Assembly: GCF_009746585.1 (NCBI RefSeq)
Contig: NZ_WRPO01000001.1
Coordinates: forward strand, 310,001-374,000
Origin: Novosphingobium aquimarinum
GTDB taxonomy: Bacteria; Pseudomonadota; Alphaproteobacteria; Sphingomonadales; Sphingomonadaceae
Direction: 5' to 3'
Length of the DNA: 64,000 bases
Position numbers and translations under genes: made by a program
Notes under the pieces: model-generated
The model's input: only the letters and a program-made list of their open reading frames with translations
Told to the model about the DNA's origin: nothing
The model's database searches: none
Part shown: in pieces, positions 41,869 through 53,044 of the stretch
Layout of the letters: each line of letters starts with the position of its first letter
Position numbering within the stretch: position 1 is the first letter of the stretch

Positions 41869-43163
41869 ACGTCGCAACCAAGATCCGCTCGGCGGGGTTC
41901 TTCACCGACGATATCGCCACCAGCGACCCCGCGATTGCCAAGGCAATCGGCCAGGAAATGGCGCGCGAGAGGAAGCAGATCGAACTGATCGCGTCCGAAA
42001 ACATCGTCAGCAAGGCGGTGCTCGAAGCTCAGGGCTCGGTGCTGACCAACAAGTATGCTGAAGGTTATCCCGGCAAGCGCTACTATCAGGGCTGCGCGCC
42101 GTCCGACGAAGTTGAGACGCTCGCGATCGAGCGCGCCAAGGAGCTGTTCGGCTGCGGCTTCGTCAATGTGCAGCCGCATTCGGGCGCGCAGGCGAACGGC
42201 GCGGTGCTGCTGGCCACGGTCAAGCCGGGCGATACGATCATGGGCATGAGCCTCGATGCCGGTGGCCACCTCACCCACGGCGCCAAACCGGCGCTGAGCG
42301 GCAAATGGTTCAACGCGGTGCAGTACGGCGTCACTCCCGACACCCACCTGATCGACTACGATGCGGTCGAGGCACTGGCGAAGGAACATCAGCCCAAGCT
42401 CATCATCGCGGGCGGCAGCGCCTATCCGCGGATCATCGATTTCGCCCGCATGCGGGAAATCGCCGATTCGGTGGGCGCGCTGTTCCAGGTCGACATGGCG
42501 CACTTCGCCGGGCTCGTTGCGGCAGGCGTGCACCCCTCGCCCTTCCCCCACGCGCACATCGCGACGACGACGACGCACAAGACGCTGCGCGGTCCGCGCG
42601 CCGGCATGATCCTCACCAATGACGAAGCGCTGGCCAAGAAGATCAATTCGGCGGTGTTTCCGGGCCTCCAGGGCGGCCCGCTGATGCACGTGATCGCCGC
42701 CAAGGCAGTCGCGTTCGGCGAAGCGCTGCGGCCGGAATTCAAGGACTACGCCAAGCGCGTGGTCCAGAACGCGCAGGTCCTCGCCGCCACGCTCAAGGAG
42801 CGTGGCGCCGAAGTCGTCTCGGGCGGCACCGACACGCACCTTGCGCTGATCGATCTTACGCCGCTCGGCGTGACCGGCAAGGATGCGGACGAAGCGCTCG
42901 AACGCGCCGGGATCACCTGCAATAAGAACGGCATCCCCAACGATCCGCTGCCGCCGACCAAGACCAGCGGCATCCGCGTCGGCTCGCCCGCGGGCACCAC
43001 CCGCGGATTCGGCCCCGAGGAATTCCGCGAGATCGGCCATATGGTCGCCGACGTGCTCGATGGCCTCGCCAAGTGCGGCGAAGCCGGCGACGCGCAAGTG
43101 GAGCAGGCCGTGCGCGCCCGCGTCGAGGCACTCTGCGATCGCTTCCCGATCTACGAAGGCTGA
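41865..43163 (+). CDS. glyA: serine hydroxymethyltransferase
   Basis: A 432-residue PLP enzyme converting serine and tetrahydrofolate to glycine and methylene-THF. Motifs: [20 protein letters not shown] (about 41), [67 protein letters not shown], and the PLP-Lys site [16 protein letters not shown] (about 226). AAGGAG lies about 9 bases before the ATG. It is co-transcribed with rpiB and probably with the two small genes and nrdR that follow at short gaps. Confidence 0.98.
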   Translation: MNVATKIRSAGFFTDDIATSDPAIAKAIGQEMARERKQIELIASENIVSKAVLEAQGSVLTNKYAEGYPGKRYYQGCAPSDEVETLAIERAKELFGCGFVNVQPHSGAQANGAVLLATVKPGDTIMGMSLDAGGHLTHGAKPALSGKWFNAVQYGVTPDTHLIDYDAVEALAKEHQPKLIIAGGSAYPRIIDFARMREIADSVGALFQVDMAHFAGLVAAGVHPSPFPHAHIATTTTHKTLRGPRAGMILTNDEALAKKINSAVFPGLQGGPLMHVIAAKAVAFGEALRPEFKDYAKRVVQNAQVLAATLKERGAEVVSGGTDTHLALIDLTPLGVTGKDADEALERAGITCNKNGIPNDPLPPTKTSGIRVGSPAGTTRGFGPEEFREIGHMVADVLDGLAKCGEAGDAQVEQAVRARVEALCDRFPIYEG

Positions 43164-43168
43164 TCCTG

Positions 43169-43462
43169 ATGGCCGGTGTCACTGCATCCAACCGCTGCCC
43201 GCAATGCAATCATTCGGTCTTCGCCGAGGATCGCTATTGCTCGAAATGCGGCGAGCGGCTGCCGGGCGGTCAGAGCTTTTCCGCTGCGGAAGCGGCCGGG
43301 GCGGCGATGACCAAGGCGATGAAGGACCGTCGCGTGCGCACCGTCGCCGGCGGCGCCGCGATCGGCGCGGCAGCGGGATTGGTGCTTCCAGTGATGACCA
43401 CCGGCTTCGGCCTGGTCGCCGGCGCTGCCTATGCCGGATACAAGCTCGTTAAGAAGGATTGA
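43169..43462 (+). CDS. zinc-ribbon protein with a glycine-zipper membrane segment
   Basis: A 97-residue protein. An N-terminal zinc ribbon (CPQCNHSVFAEDRYCSKCG, residues 10-28, CxxC-13-CxxC) is followed by a charged helix (TKAMKDRRVRTVAG) and a Gly/Ala-rich hydrophobic hairpin (GAAIGAAAGLVLPVMTTGFG then GAAYAGYKLVKKD). The pattern suggests a membrane-associated zinc-ribbon protein of unknown function. It starts 5 bases after glyA and is 4 bases from the next small gene, whose tail is similar. Confidence 0.75.
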   Translation: MAGVTASNRCPQCNHSVFAEDRYCSKCGERLPGGQSFSAAEAAGAAMTKAMKDRRVRTVAGGAAIGAAAGLVLPVMTTGFGLVAGAAYAGYKLVKKD

Positions 43463-43466
43463 GACG

Positions 43467-43685
43467 ATGGATGACGAACCCCAAGGCACCGATTTCCTAA
43501 CCGATGCGCGCACCGAACTGGCCGGAATGATCGAACGGGGCTTCGAACACCCCTCGACCAAGCCCGTGCTGACCTATGGCGCGATCGGGGCCGTCGCCGC
43601 TGCGATCATCCCCTTCGTCGGGGTCCCGCTCGGGTTCGCGGCAGGCGCGGGCTACAAGTTCTACAAGCGCGTCCGCCCGGACTGA
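43467..43685 (+). CDS. small glycine-zipper membrane protein
   Basis: A 72-residue protein: an acidic N terminus ([18 protein letters not shown]), then [20 protein letters not shown] and [20 protein letters not shown], a Gly-rich hydrophobic hairpin, and a basic end. The C-terminal half ([17 protein letters not shown]) resembles the end of the upstream zinc-ribbon protein (GLVAGAAYAGYKLVKK), so the two are probably related by duplication. It lies 13 bases before nrdR. No known function. Confidence 0.7.
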   Translation: MDDEPQGTDFLTDARTELAGMIERGFEHPSTKPVLTYGAIGAVAAAIIPFVGVPLGFAAGAGYKFYKRVRPD

Positions 43686-43698
43686 TCGGAGCCCGACA

Positions 43699-44160
43699 AT
43701 GCGCTGCCCGTTCTGCGCGCACGACGATACGCAGGTCAAGGACAGCCGCCCGACCGAAGACAGCGCCGCGATCCGCAGACGACGCCAATGCGTCAGCTGC
43801 GGCGCGCGGTTCACGACGTTCGAACGCGTCCAATTGCGCGAGATCACCGTCGTCAAGAGCGACGGCGAGCGTGAGGTGTTCGATCGCGCCAAGATCGAGA
43901 AATCGGTCACTCTGGCATGTCGCAAACGCAATGTGGAGCGCGACCGCATCGATCAGCTCGTCTCGGGCATCCAGCGGCAGGTCGAGACTCTCGGTGAGGC
44001 CGAGGTCTCCTCGCTGGCGATCGGCGAAATGGTGATGGACGGACTGCGCCAGATCGATTCGGTCGCCTACATCCGCTTCGCCAGCGTCTATCGCGACTTC
44101 TCCGAAGCGCGCGACTTCGAGGAATTCGCCAGCACCGTGCGCGACATCGGCCAGGCGTGA
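43699..44160 (+). CDS. nrdR: transcriptional repressor NrdR
   Basis: A 153-residue NrdR, the nucleotide-sensing repressor of ribonucleotide reductase genes. The N-terminal zinc ribbon (MRCPFC...[16 protein letters not shown], residues 3-43) binds the NrdR box. The ATP-cone follows ([20 protein letters not shown] through the segment ending [13 protein letters not shown]). GGAG sits 8 bases before ATG 43699. It is followed 7 bases later by the TrmJ-like gene. No NrdR box was noticed in this window. Confidence 0.97.
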   Translation: MRCPFCAHDDTQVKDSRPTEDSAAIRRRRQCVSCGARFTTFERVQLREITVVKSDGEREVFDRAKIEKSVTLACRKRNVERDRIDQLVSGIQRQVETLGEAEVSSLAIGEMVMDGLRQIDSVAYIRFASVYRDFSEARDFEEFASTVRDIGQA

Positions 44161-44167
44161 TCGGTCT

Positions 44168-44896
44168 GTGAGCAGCGCGCCACCCCCTGTCATCGTCCTG
44201 GTGCGTCCCCAGCTGGGCGAAAATATCGGCAAGGCCGCGCGCGCGATGCTCAACTTCGGCCTGACCGAGATGCGCCTGGTCTCGCCGCGCGATGGCTGGC
44301 CCAATCCTTCGGCAGGCCCTGCGGCATCGGGCGCCGACGCCGTGCTGGATGGCGCCCAAGTGTTCGAGAGCCTCGCCGAGGCTGTGGCCGACTGCGCGCA
44401 TGTCTATGCCACTACGGTGCGCAAGCGCGGCGTCACCAAGCCGGTGGTCACGCCCGAGGAAGCCGCGCGCGAGATCCACGCCGCCACGGCGCGCTCCGCA
44501 TTTGTCTTCGGCCCCGAGCGATCGGGCCTGGAGACCGAGGACGTGGCGCTTGCGCGCAAGATCCTGACGGTGCCGATCAATCCGGAGTTTGGCTCGCTCA
44601 ATCTCGCGCAGGCGGTGATCCTGTGCGCGTACGAATGGTCGAAATCGCAAGACCTCGCGCAGCCAACGCTTGAGGAAGAACTTCCCCCTGCCCCGCAGGA
44701 CGAGCTCGAGGGCCTCATCGGGCATCTGGAAAAGATGCTCGAGGCCAAGAACTACTTCTGGCCGGAAACCCGCGCCGAAGCCAATCGCCGGACCTTGCGC
44801 AACGTGCTGACTCGCCCGGGCTGGAACCACCTCGAAGTCCGCACCCTGCGCGGTGTGCTGACGACGCTGGAACGGGACCGCCGCGAGCGGGACTGA
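44168..44896 (+). CDS. trmJ: TrmJ-type RNA 2'-O-methyltransferase (SpoU family)
   Basis: A 242-residue SPOUT methyltransferase of the TrmJ/TrmH (SpoU) family, which methylates ribose at position 32 of tRNAs in characterised members. The motifs are VLVRPQLGENIGKAARAMLN (motif 1, about 10-29), SAFVFGPERSGLETEDVALA (motif 2, about 109-128) and VPINPEFGSLNLAQAVILCA (motif 3, about 135-154). The GTG start follows the nrdR stop by 7 bases. The C-terminal extension (LEGLIGHLEKMLEAKNYFWP) is typical of TrmJ. Last gene of the rpiB-to-trmJ run. Confidence 0.88.
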   Translation: MSSAPPPVIVLVRPQLGENIGKAARAMLNFGLTEMRLVSPRDGWPNPSAGPAASGADAVLDGAQVFESLAEAVADCAHVYATTVRKRGVTKPVVTPEEAAREIHAATARSAFVFGPERSGLETEDVALARKILTVPINPEFGSLNLAQAVILCAYEWSKSQDLAQPTLEEELPPAPQDELEGLIGHLEKMLEAKNYFWPETRAEANRRTLRNVLTRPGWNHLEVRTLRGVLTTLERDRRERD

Positions 44897-44939
44897 GCCC
44901 CCTCGTCCCAGCTAACCCCCTCCGGCTAGCCCAGTATAC

Positions 44940-44967
44940 TTGACTTTGCGCCTGCGATCCGTATGAG
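44940..44967 (+). promoter_or_regulatory. candidate sigma-70 promoter upstream of rpsD
   Basis: TTGACT (44940-44945), a 16-base spacer and TATGAG (44962-44967) resemble a housekeeping -35/-10 pair, 163 bases before rpsD. Nothing else in the 233-base gap looked like a gene. This is a consensus match only. Confidence 0.4.
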
Positions 44968-45129
44968 CGCGCCTTCACTTGGACTGCCGTGCATCAACGC
45001 GGCACTCGTCCATTCGGCCCCGCACCCCGGTGAAGCGGTGGCCGCATCCGATCCCTAAGATCGGGTGGTGCGCATCCGGGTATCGGCTGCGGTCATGGTG
45101 GCACGCGGCAGCAGAAATGGAGACGACGC

Positions 45130-45744
45130 ATGTCGAAGCGCAAAAGCGCCAAGTACAAACTCGACCGCCGCATGGGCGAGAACATCTGGGGCCGGCCCAA
45201 GAGCCCGGTCAACACCCGTCCGAATCCTCCGGGCCAGCACGGCGCCCGCCGCAAGGGCAAGCTGTCGGACTACGGCATTCAGCTGCGCGCCAAGCAGAAG
45301 CTCAAGGGCTACTACGGCGACGTGACGGAAAAGCAGTTCCACCGCTCCTACAAGGAAGCGTCGGCGATGAAGGGCGACACCGGTCAGAACCTGATCGGCC
45401 TGCTCGAGCAGCGCCTCGACATGGTGTGCTACCGCGCCAAGTTCGCGCCGACGATTTTCGCCGCGCGCCAGATCGTCAGCCACGGTCACATCTACGTCAA
45501 CGGCGTGAAGTGCAACATCGCCAGCCGCCGCGTGAAGGTGGGTGACGTCATTTCGCTGGGCGACAAGGCCAAGGAAATGGCGCTGGTGATCGAAGCGCAG
45601 GCCCTGCCCGAGCGCGAGATCCCCGACTACGTCGCGCCCGACGGCACCGACAAGGTCACTTTCGTGCGCGTTCCGACGCTCGACGAAGTACCTTACCCGG
45701 TGAAGATGGAACCGAACCTGGTCGTCGAGTTCTACTCGCGCTGA
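45130..45744 (+). CDS. rpsD: 30S ribosomal protein S4
   Basis: A 204-residue S4, a primary 16S rRNA-binding protein of the small subunit. Motifs: [60 protein letters not shown], the S4 RNA-binding domain ([35 protein letters not shown]) and the C-terminal [11 protein letters not shown]. It lacks the N-terminal Cys zinc knuckle (the zinc-independent form). GGAG lies 7 bases before the ATG. It is monocistronic here, ending at a terminator, rather than in the alpha operon. Confidence 0.98.
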   Translation: MSKRKSAKYKLDRRMGENIWGRPKSPVNTRPNPPGQHGARRKGKLSDYGIQLRAKQKLKGYYGDVTEKQFHRSYKEASAMKGDTGQNLIGLLEQRLDMVCYRAKFAPTIFAARQIVSHGHIYVNGVKCNIASRRVKVGDVISLGDKAKEMALVIEAQALPEREIPDYVAPDGTDKVTFVRVPTLDEVPYPVKMEPNLVVEFYSR

Positions 45745-45770
45745 TCGGTCTTTCCGGCAACGAACGAACG

Positions 45771-45797
45771 GGGCGGTCCATCGCGGGCCGCCCTTTT
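45771..45797 (+). terminator. intrinsic terminator after rpsD
   Basis: GGGCGGTCC pairs with GGGCCGCCC (one T-G pair) around ATCGC, followed by TTTT, 27 bases after the rpsD stop. Confidence 0.85.
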
Positions 45798-45870
45798 CGT
45801 ATGTAGGGATGGCGCTGCCGCGAGTTTGAGCGCGTGCAATCCTGTCACCACCGAAAGATACAAGGCACTC

Positions 45871-45964
45871 CGTCATCCTGAACTTGTTTCAGGATCCATT
45901 TCTCCTTCCAGCGAAGGGTTAGGAAGGGGGGCGGGATGGATGCTGAAACAAGTTCAGCATGACG
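45871..45964. repeat. REPIN-like repeat (two inverted REP hairpins)
   Basis: A 94-base element. The left arm is CGTCAT, the hairpin CCTGAA-CTTGT-TTCAGG, then ATCCAT. The right arm mirrors it: ATGGAT, the hairpin GCTGAA-ACAAG-TTCAGC, then ATGACG. About 34 non-conserved bases lie between. It sits between the rpsD terminator and parA. Such paired REP sequences are typical of RAYT-mobilised REPINs; no RAYT gene is in the window. Confidence 0.8.
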
Positions 45965-45991
45965 AGGAGAGGGGCGGTGGCCCCGTGCCCT

Positions 45992-46657
45992 TCAGACGTC
46001 CTTCTTCTTGCGCCCACCCTTCTTCGCGGGCGCCGCAATGCCGAGCTGCTCGCGCACCCATTCCCACAGCGCCGAGACTTCCGCCGCCGCCTTGCCCTCG
46101 GGCTCGGCTTCGGACGCGACTTCGCCCGAAGCCGACGAGCGATGGAACGCGGCGCGCTCTCCGAACCGGACGGGACACGTCGGCAGGCCGAGCTTGTCGA
46201 GAAATTCGGTCGTTTCCGCCACCACCTTGGTGGCGCGCGTCGGAACCGCGTTCAGCAGAACGAAGGCCGGCTTGCCCGCGAACGTAACGAGCTGCGCCGT
46301 CGCTTCCATCGCATGCAGATCGAGCGCGCGGGCGCGCGTAGGGATCAGCACGAGGTCCGCCATGCGCGCTGCCTCGCGCGAGGCGATGTCGCCGTGCGGT
46401 GGCGTGTCGATGACGACGAATTCGGTGCCGCCGCGCACCGCGCGCTGGATCGTGCTGCCAAGCCGCACTGGTGGGCAGGTGATGACTTCGGGCAGGAAAT
46501 CGCCGCGCCAGTCTCCCCAGGCGGCTGCCGAAGCCTGCGGATCGGTATCGATCACGCACGTCTGCATGCCCTCGTAAGCGGCGCAAGTCGCGAGATGCAG
46601 AGCCAGCGTGGTCTTGCCCGAGCCGCCCTTCTGGCTGACGATCGCAACAGTGGGCAT
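45992..46657 (-). CDS. orphan ParA/MinD-type ATPase
   Basis: A 221-residue Walker-type partition ATPase. The deviant Walker A is KGGSGKTTLALHLA (residues 10-23, Ser where Val is usual), followed by CVIDTDPQASAAAWGDWRG (Walker A') and EFVVIDTPPHGD (Walker B). The C terminus ends in a Lys-rich stretch (PAKKGGRKKKDV) that could bind DNA or membrane. No parB or parS-like site is adjacent, so this is not the chromosomal parAB pair. It may position another cargo (for example chemotaxis, carboxysome-like or MipZ-like systems); the role is unknown. The REPIN lies just downstream. Confidence 0.85.
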   Translation of the reverse strand: MPTVAIVSQKGGSGKTTLALHLATCAAYEGMQTCVIDTDPQASAAAWGDWRGDFLPEVITCPPVRLGSTIQRAVRGGTEFVVIDTPPHGDIASREAARMADLVLIPTRARALDLHAMEATAQLVTFAGKPAFVLLNAVPTRATKVVAETTEFLDKLGLPTCPVRFGERAAFHRSSASGEVASEAEPEGKAAAEVSALWEWVREQLGIAAPAKKGGRKKKDV

Positions 46658-46735
46658 GGCTCAATCCTCGGCAGGTTCGGACCCAGCCATTGTCCTATGC
46701 TGCACTTGCGAAGTCCAGCCCGGCTTGCACCAATA

Positions 46736-47920
<1,185 letters not shown>

Positions 47921-48844
47921 TCAGAAGCCGAATACCAGCGTCGCACGTGACAGCGTATCGGTGGAAAGCGCATCGGGCGGCGGGTTGGTATCGTGCTCGA
48001 CCGTGTACGATAGCCGCGCCTTGATCGCCTTGGACAGCGCGCCTTCGATCGCGGTCGCCGACGTGAACGTCGAATTGTCCGCTTCGACGAAGGCGTTGGC
48101 GTCCTGCGTGAACTTGAGCCGTTCGCCGATCTGCCAATCGAGATCGAGCGATGCCAGCGCCGACCACTTGGTCTCGTCGGGTTCGCCGATCGCTTCGGTG
48201 CGGCGAACGGCGGGGCCGCCCTCCAGCGCCAGCGAGATATTCCCGCCGCGCAGGACCCGGTAGCCGGCACCCCCGGAGAGCGTGTAGCGCGCGGTGTAGC
48301 CCTGGAACCGGTCGCGCTCGTACTGGATCAGGCCATAGGCGTAGAGCCGGTCGTCCAGAGTGAAGCGCGGGCTGTAGGCCGCGAGATACTGCTCGCGGGT
48401 CACTTTACCACGGTCCTTCTGGTAATCGACGCGCAAGCGGAGCTGATTTTCCCAGATGACCCCTTCACGCTTGAGCTTGAGACCCGCCGAAACGCCCAGC
48501 GTGCGGCTGTTGCCGGTCGAGCGGAACCCGCCCAGCTCGCCTTCGCCCTGCCAGCGCTCGAACAGGCCGGCCTCCTGAATGCGCTGACGCTCGTGTTCGG
48601 CCCGGCGATCGGCGAGACGCTTGTGCTTCTTGCGATACGTGGCGAGCAGCGCGTCGATCGCCTGCTCGTCATCGGGCCAGGTCTGCTTCGCGACTTTCGC
48701 CACGGTATCGAGCGATTTGCTGCTGTTTTCGAGTACCGCGGTCTCGAACATCGCGCGTACCGCATCGAGCGCCGCTGCGTGAGCCGGCGTGGCGGTCAGG
48801 AGAAACGGAACGAGCGGAAGAATGCGAAGACGGGCAGCGAACAT
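47921..48844 (-). CDS. DUF481 (YdiY-like) outer-membrane beta-barrel protein
   Basis: A 307-residue secreted protein with signal MFAARLRILPLVPFLLTATP (cleaved after AHA). Residues 25-95 form a helical region (WPDDEQAIDALLATYRKKHK). A DUF481 beta-barrel follows: GELGGFRSTGNSRTLGVSAG, GGNISLALEGGPAVRRTEAI and SYTVEHDTNPPPDALSTDTL, with the C-terminal LVFGF ending in Phe as outer-membrane proteins do. The E. coli relative YdiY is a salt-induced outer-membrane protein; function unknown. It lies next to the ABC exporter pair on the same strand. Confidence 0.82.
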   Translation of the reverse strand: MFAARLRILPLVPFLLTATPAHAAALDAVRAMFETAVLENSSKSLDTVAKVAKQTWPDDEQAIDALLATYRKKHKRLADRRAEHERQRIQEAGLFERWQGEGELGGFRSTGNSRTLGVSAGLKLKREGVIWENQLRLRVDYQKDRGKVTREQYLAAYSPRFTLDDRLYAYGLIQYERDRFQGYTARYTLSGGAGYRVLRGGNISLALEGGPAVRRTEAIGEPDETKWSALASLDLDWQIGERLKFTQDANAFVEADNSTFTSATAIEGALSKAIKARLSYTVEHDTNPPPDALSTDTLSRATLVFGF

Positions 48845-48863
48845 GAAACCGGCGACTAGCCAA

Positions 48864-49633
48864 TCAGCTGCGCAGGCGCCACCCGGTGCGGAAGATATAG
48901 GCGATCAGCGCCACACAAGCGGCGAGAAACGCCAGCGTGAGCCCCAGCGAAAGCCAGATCGAGACGTCCGAACTGCCGTAGAACGTCCAGCGCAGGCCAT
49001 TGACCAGATAGACCACCGGATTGGCCAGCGCGACGGAGCGCCAGGGCTCGGGCAAGACGTCGATCGAATAGAACGTCCCGCCAAGGAAGGTGAGCGGCAT
49101 CAGGATGAGCATCGGCACGATCGAGAGCTTCTCGAAATTGTCCGCCCAGATCCCGAGGATGAAGCCGAACAGCGAGAAGCTGGCGGAGACCAGGATCACG
49201 TAGCCCACCGCCAGAATTGGATGGGCAATCGTGTAATCGACGAAGGCCGTCGCCGTAATCAGAATGATGGCCGCCAGAATCAGCGACTTCGTGGCCGCCG
49301 CGCCGACGAACCCCACCAGCGTCTCGGCCACGCCGACCGGCGCGGACAAGAGTTCGTAGATCGCTCCGGTAAAGCGCGGCATGTAGATGCCGAAGCTCGC
49401 GTTGCTGGTGCTTTCGCCCAGCAGGGTGAGCAGCAGCAAGCCGGGCACGATGAACGCACCGTAGTTCACGCCGCCCATGCCGCCCTGCATCTGCGAGCCG
49501 ATCGCCGCTCCGAACACGACGAAGTAGAGCGTGGTCGTCAGCACCGGCGCGAAAATCGACTGCATCACCGTGCGGAAGGCCCGCATCAGTTCCTGCTTGT
49601 AGATGGTCCAGGCGCTGCGCGCATTGAAGCCGA

Positions 49634-49637
<4 letters not shown>
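48864..49637 (-). CDS. ABC-2 type transporter permease
   Basis: A 257-residue inner-membrane permease of the ABC-2 (drug/polysaccharide exporter) family, with about six helices: VLTTTLYFVVFGAAIGSQMQ (about 32), VPGLLLLTLLGESTSNASFG (about 64), SLILAAIILITATAFVD (about 115), LAVGYVILVSASFSLFGFIL (about 143), MLILMPLTFLGGTFY with the family PLxFLSG-like segment (about 176), and a C-terminal helix LTLAFLAACVALIAYIF. Its ATG overlaps the ATPase stop (ATGA), so the two are co-translated. YadH-like exporters have this form; the substrate is unknown. Confidence 0.9.
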
Positions 49638-50581
<944 letters not shown>

Positions 50582-50737
50582 TGCGGCATAGATGTGTTCG
50601 CAAGTGCAAAACGCCAAGGCCTGTTTCCAGGAGCGATGACGAATTCCGGAAAAGGCGTTTACCGCAGAACCCGTCATCCGTAGGTTTCGGCAGGCTAGCC
50701 CAGTCTCCCGACGGCATTAGCCGCATCATCAAGACTC

Positions 50738-51766
50738 TCAGGGCAGCAGCAGACTCGAATCCCCGTAGGAATAGAACCGGTACTTTTCCGCGATCGCGTG
50801 GGCATAGACCGCCTGCATCGCCTCGGTGCCCATCAGTGCCGACACCAGCATGAACAAGGTGGAACGCGGCAGGTGGAAATTGGTCATCAGCCCATCGATG
50901 GCGCCGAAGCGGTAGCCGGGCGTGATGAAGATCGACGTGTCGCCCTCGAATGGCTGGATTGTTCCCTCGGGATCGACCGCACTCTCGAGGAGCCGCAGGC
51001 TGGTCGTGCCGACCGCGATCAGCCGGCCTCCGTTCGCGCGCACCGCGTTGAGCCGGTCGGCCGTCGCCGCATCGATCCGGCCCCATTCGGCGTGCATGCG
51101 GTGATCGTCGGTGTCGTCGGCCTTCACCGGCAGGAAGGTGCCCGCGCCGACGTGCAAGGTCAGCGTCTCGTGCGCGACACCCCGGGCATCGAGGGCCGCG
51201 ACCAGTTCGGTGGTGAAATGCAGCGCCGCGGTAGGCGCGGCGACCGCGCCGTCCTGCGCCGCAAACATCGTCTGGTAATCGCGGCGGTCGTTTTCGTCGG
51301 TTTCGCGCTTGCCCGCAATGTAGGGCGGCAGCGGCATGCGACCGGCGCGTTCGAGCAGGACTTCGACCGGCTCCTCGCCCTCGAACCGCAAGGTCCAGGA
51401 GCCGTCTTCGAAACGGCTTTCGGCTAGCGCCACGACGTCTGCCGGAAACTCGACCCGATCGCCCTCGCGCAGCCGCTTGCCGTTGCGCACGAAGGCCTGC
51501 CAGCGCCGCAAGTCGAGGCGCTTGTGCAGCGTCGCACCGATCCGCGCCTCGCCGCGCCGACCTTCGAGCTGAGCGGGGATGACGCGGGTGTCATTGAACA
51601 CGAGTACATCGCCGGGCCGAAGCAGATCGGGCAGATCGCGGACGTGGCGATCCGCCAGCGGCTCACCGCCGCGCGCTACCAGGATCCGCGCCGAATCGCG
51701 CGGCCGTGCCGGGCGCAGCGCGATCAGCTCGGGCGGGAGCTCGAAATCGAACAGATCGACGCGCAT
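50738..51766 (-). CDS. queA: S-adenosylmethionine:tRNA ribosyltransferase-isomerase
   Basis: A 342-residue QueA that adds the cyclopentene-epoxide precursor moiety from SAM to preQ1 at tRNA position 34. Motifs: [20 protein letters not shown] (start), [20 protein letters not shown] (about 51), [19 protein letters not shown] (about 167), [15 protein letters not shown] (about 203), [11 protein letters not shown] (about 252) and [20 protein letters not shown] (about 291). It works with tgt in this window. The cyclophilin gene lies 9 bases upstream. Confidence 0.97.
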   Translation of the reverse strand: MRVDLFDFELPPELIALRPARPRDSARILVARGGEPLADRHVRDLPDLLRPGDVLVFNDTRVIPAQLEGRRGEARIGATLHKRLDLRRWQAFVRNGKRLREGDRVEFPADVVALAESRFEDGSWTLRFEGEEPVEVLLERAGRMPLPPYIAGKRETDENDRRDYQTMFAAQDGAVAAPTAALHFTTELVAALDARGVAHETLTLHVGAGTFLPVKADDTDDHRMHAEWGRIDAATADRLNAVRANGGRLIAVGTTSLRLLESAVDPEGTIQPFEGDTSIFITPGYRFGAIDGLMTNFHLPRSTLFMLVSALMGTEAMQAVYAHAIAEKYRFYSYGDSSLLLP

Positions 51767-51775
51767 CGCGCGCCG

Positions 51776-52435
51776 TCAGTCGGAGACCGAATTGTTGAGA
51801 TCGCTCACCGAAACCGGTGCCGCAAGGCTCGGCGGCGCAGCGGGCGCGGGCTTGTTTTCCGAAGCGAGCGAGGCTTGGACGACGCGGGTGGGATTGGCGG
51901 GCGGCTCGCCGCGCTGGATCGCATCGACATACTGCATGCCGCCGATCACGCGTCCGAACACGGTGTATTTGTGATCGAGCGCGAAGCGCGGATAGAACAT
52001 GATGAAGAACTGGCTGTTGGCCGAGTTCGGCTCGTTCGTGCGCGCCATCGAGACGGTGCCGCGCAAGTGCGGAACGTTGTTGAACTCGGCTTCGAGATCG
52101 GGGAGCTGCGAGCCGCCGACGCCGGTGCCCGTGGGATCGCCGGTCTGCGCCATGAAACCTTCGATCACGCGGTGGAAGATCACGCCGTTATAGAAACCCT
52201 CCTTGGTGAGTTCCTTGATTCGCGCGACGTGATTGGGCGCCCATTCGGGCATCAGCCGGATCGCGACGCGGCCACCGGTCGACAAGTCGAGCAGCAGCAC
52301 GTTGTCGGGATCTTCCGCGACGTTCATGTTGACCGCCATCGTCAGCGGCTTGGGCGCTGCAGTCTCCTGCGCGGCGACCGGTGCGGATCCAAGCGCCAGG
52401 AGCATGACCAGAGGGGCGAGCAAGCGAAGCTTCAT
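51776..52435 (-). CDS. secreted cyclophilin-type peptidyl-prolyl isomerase
   Basis: A 219-residue PpiA-like protein with signal MKLRLLAPLVMLLALGSAPV (cleaved after VAA), hence periplasmic folding of exported proteins. Cyclophilin core: GGRVAIRLMPEWAPNHVARI, GFYNGVIFHRVIEGFMAQTG, GTVSMARTNEPNSANSQFFI and LDHKYTVFGRVIGGMQYVDA. The substrate-binding Phe/Arg of FHRVIEGFM and the QFFI stretch are intact. A Pro/Ala-rich tail follows. The ATG 52435 is preferred over a GTG/ATG further upstream because it begins the signal peptide. It lies between queA and coaD on the same strand. Confidence 0.92.
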   Translation of the reverse strand: MKLRLLAPLVMLLALGSAPVAAQETAAPKPLTMAVNMNVAEDPDNVLLLDLSTGGRVAIRLMPEWAPNHVARIKELTKEGFYNGVIFHRVIEGFMAQTGDPTGTGVGGSQLPDLEAEFNNVPHLRGTVSMARTNEPNSANSQFFIMFYPRFALDHKYTVFGRVIGGMQYVDAIQRGEPPANPTRVVQASLASENKPAPAAPPSLAAPVSVSDLNNSVSD

Positions 52436-52519
52436 CTGTTTCTCACTGAATTCCGACGGAGCGCGTTTGGCTCCGGCGGCGCGGATAGGCGCTCGCCGCT
52501 GTCGTGGCAATGAACGGGA

Positions 52520-53044
52520 TCAATAGTCGCCCAGTTGCCCGAGCGTCTTGATCCGAACCAAAACATCGTCGCGCACGGCAGTGCTCACGAATGGCGTGAT
52601 ATCGCCGCCGAACAGGGCGATTTCCTTGACCAGCTTGGAGGCGATCGGCTGCAGGCTGACGTCGGCCATCAGGAAGACGGTCTCGATGCCCGCGTTGAGC
52701 TGCTGGTTCATGCCGGCCATCTGATATTCGTATTCGAAATCGGCGACGGCGCGCAGGCCGCGCACGATCACGCTCGCGCCCTGCTTCTCGGCAAATTTCA
52801 TCAGCAGCGCGTTGAATCCGACGATCGTGACGTTGTCGAGCCCCAGCGCCGCAACTTCGCGCTCGACCATTGCAATGCGCTCATCGGGCGAAAACATAGG
52901 ATTTTTCGAGATATTGGTGGTCACGCCGATGATCAGCCGATCGACCAGCTTGGCACCGCGCCGGATAATGTCCGAATGGCCCCGAGTGATCGGATCGAAA
53001 GTGCCGGGATAAACTCCAATACGTTCGCCTGCCGTTTGCGGCAT
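52520..53044 (-). CDS. coaD: phosphopantetheine adenylyltransferase
   Basis: A 174-residue CoaD that transfers AMP to 4'-phosphopantetheine, the penultimate step of CoA synthesis. Motifs: GVYPGTFDPITRGHSDIIRR with the HxGH-type site TRGH, IIGVTTNISKNPMFSPDERI, ASVIVRGLRAVADFEYEYQM and VSTAVRDDVLVRIKTLG. Its ATG overlaps the ispA stop as TGATG, so translation is coupled to ispA. Length is slightly above the usual 160. Confidence 0.96.
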   Translation of the reverse strand: MPQTAGERIGVYPGTFDPITRGHSDIIRRGAKLVDRLIIGVTTNISKNPMFSPDERIAMVEREVAALGLDNVTIVGFNALLMKFAEKQGASVIVRGLRAVADFEYEYQMAGMNQQLNAGIETVFLMADVSLQPIASKLVKEIALFGGDITPFVSTAVRDDVLVRIKTLGQLGDY

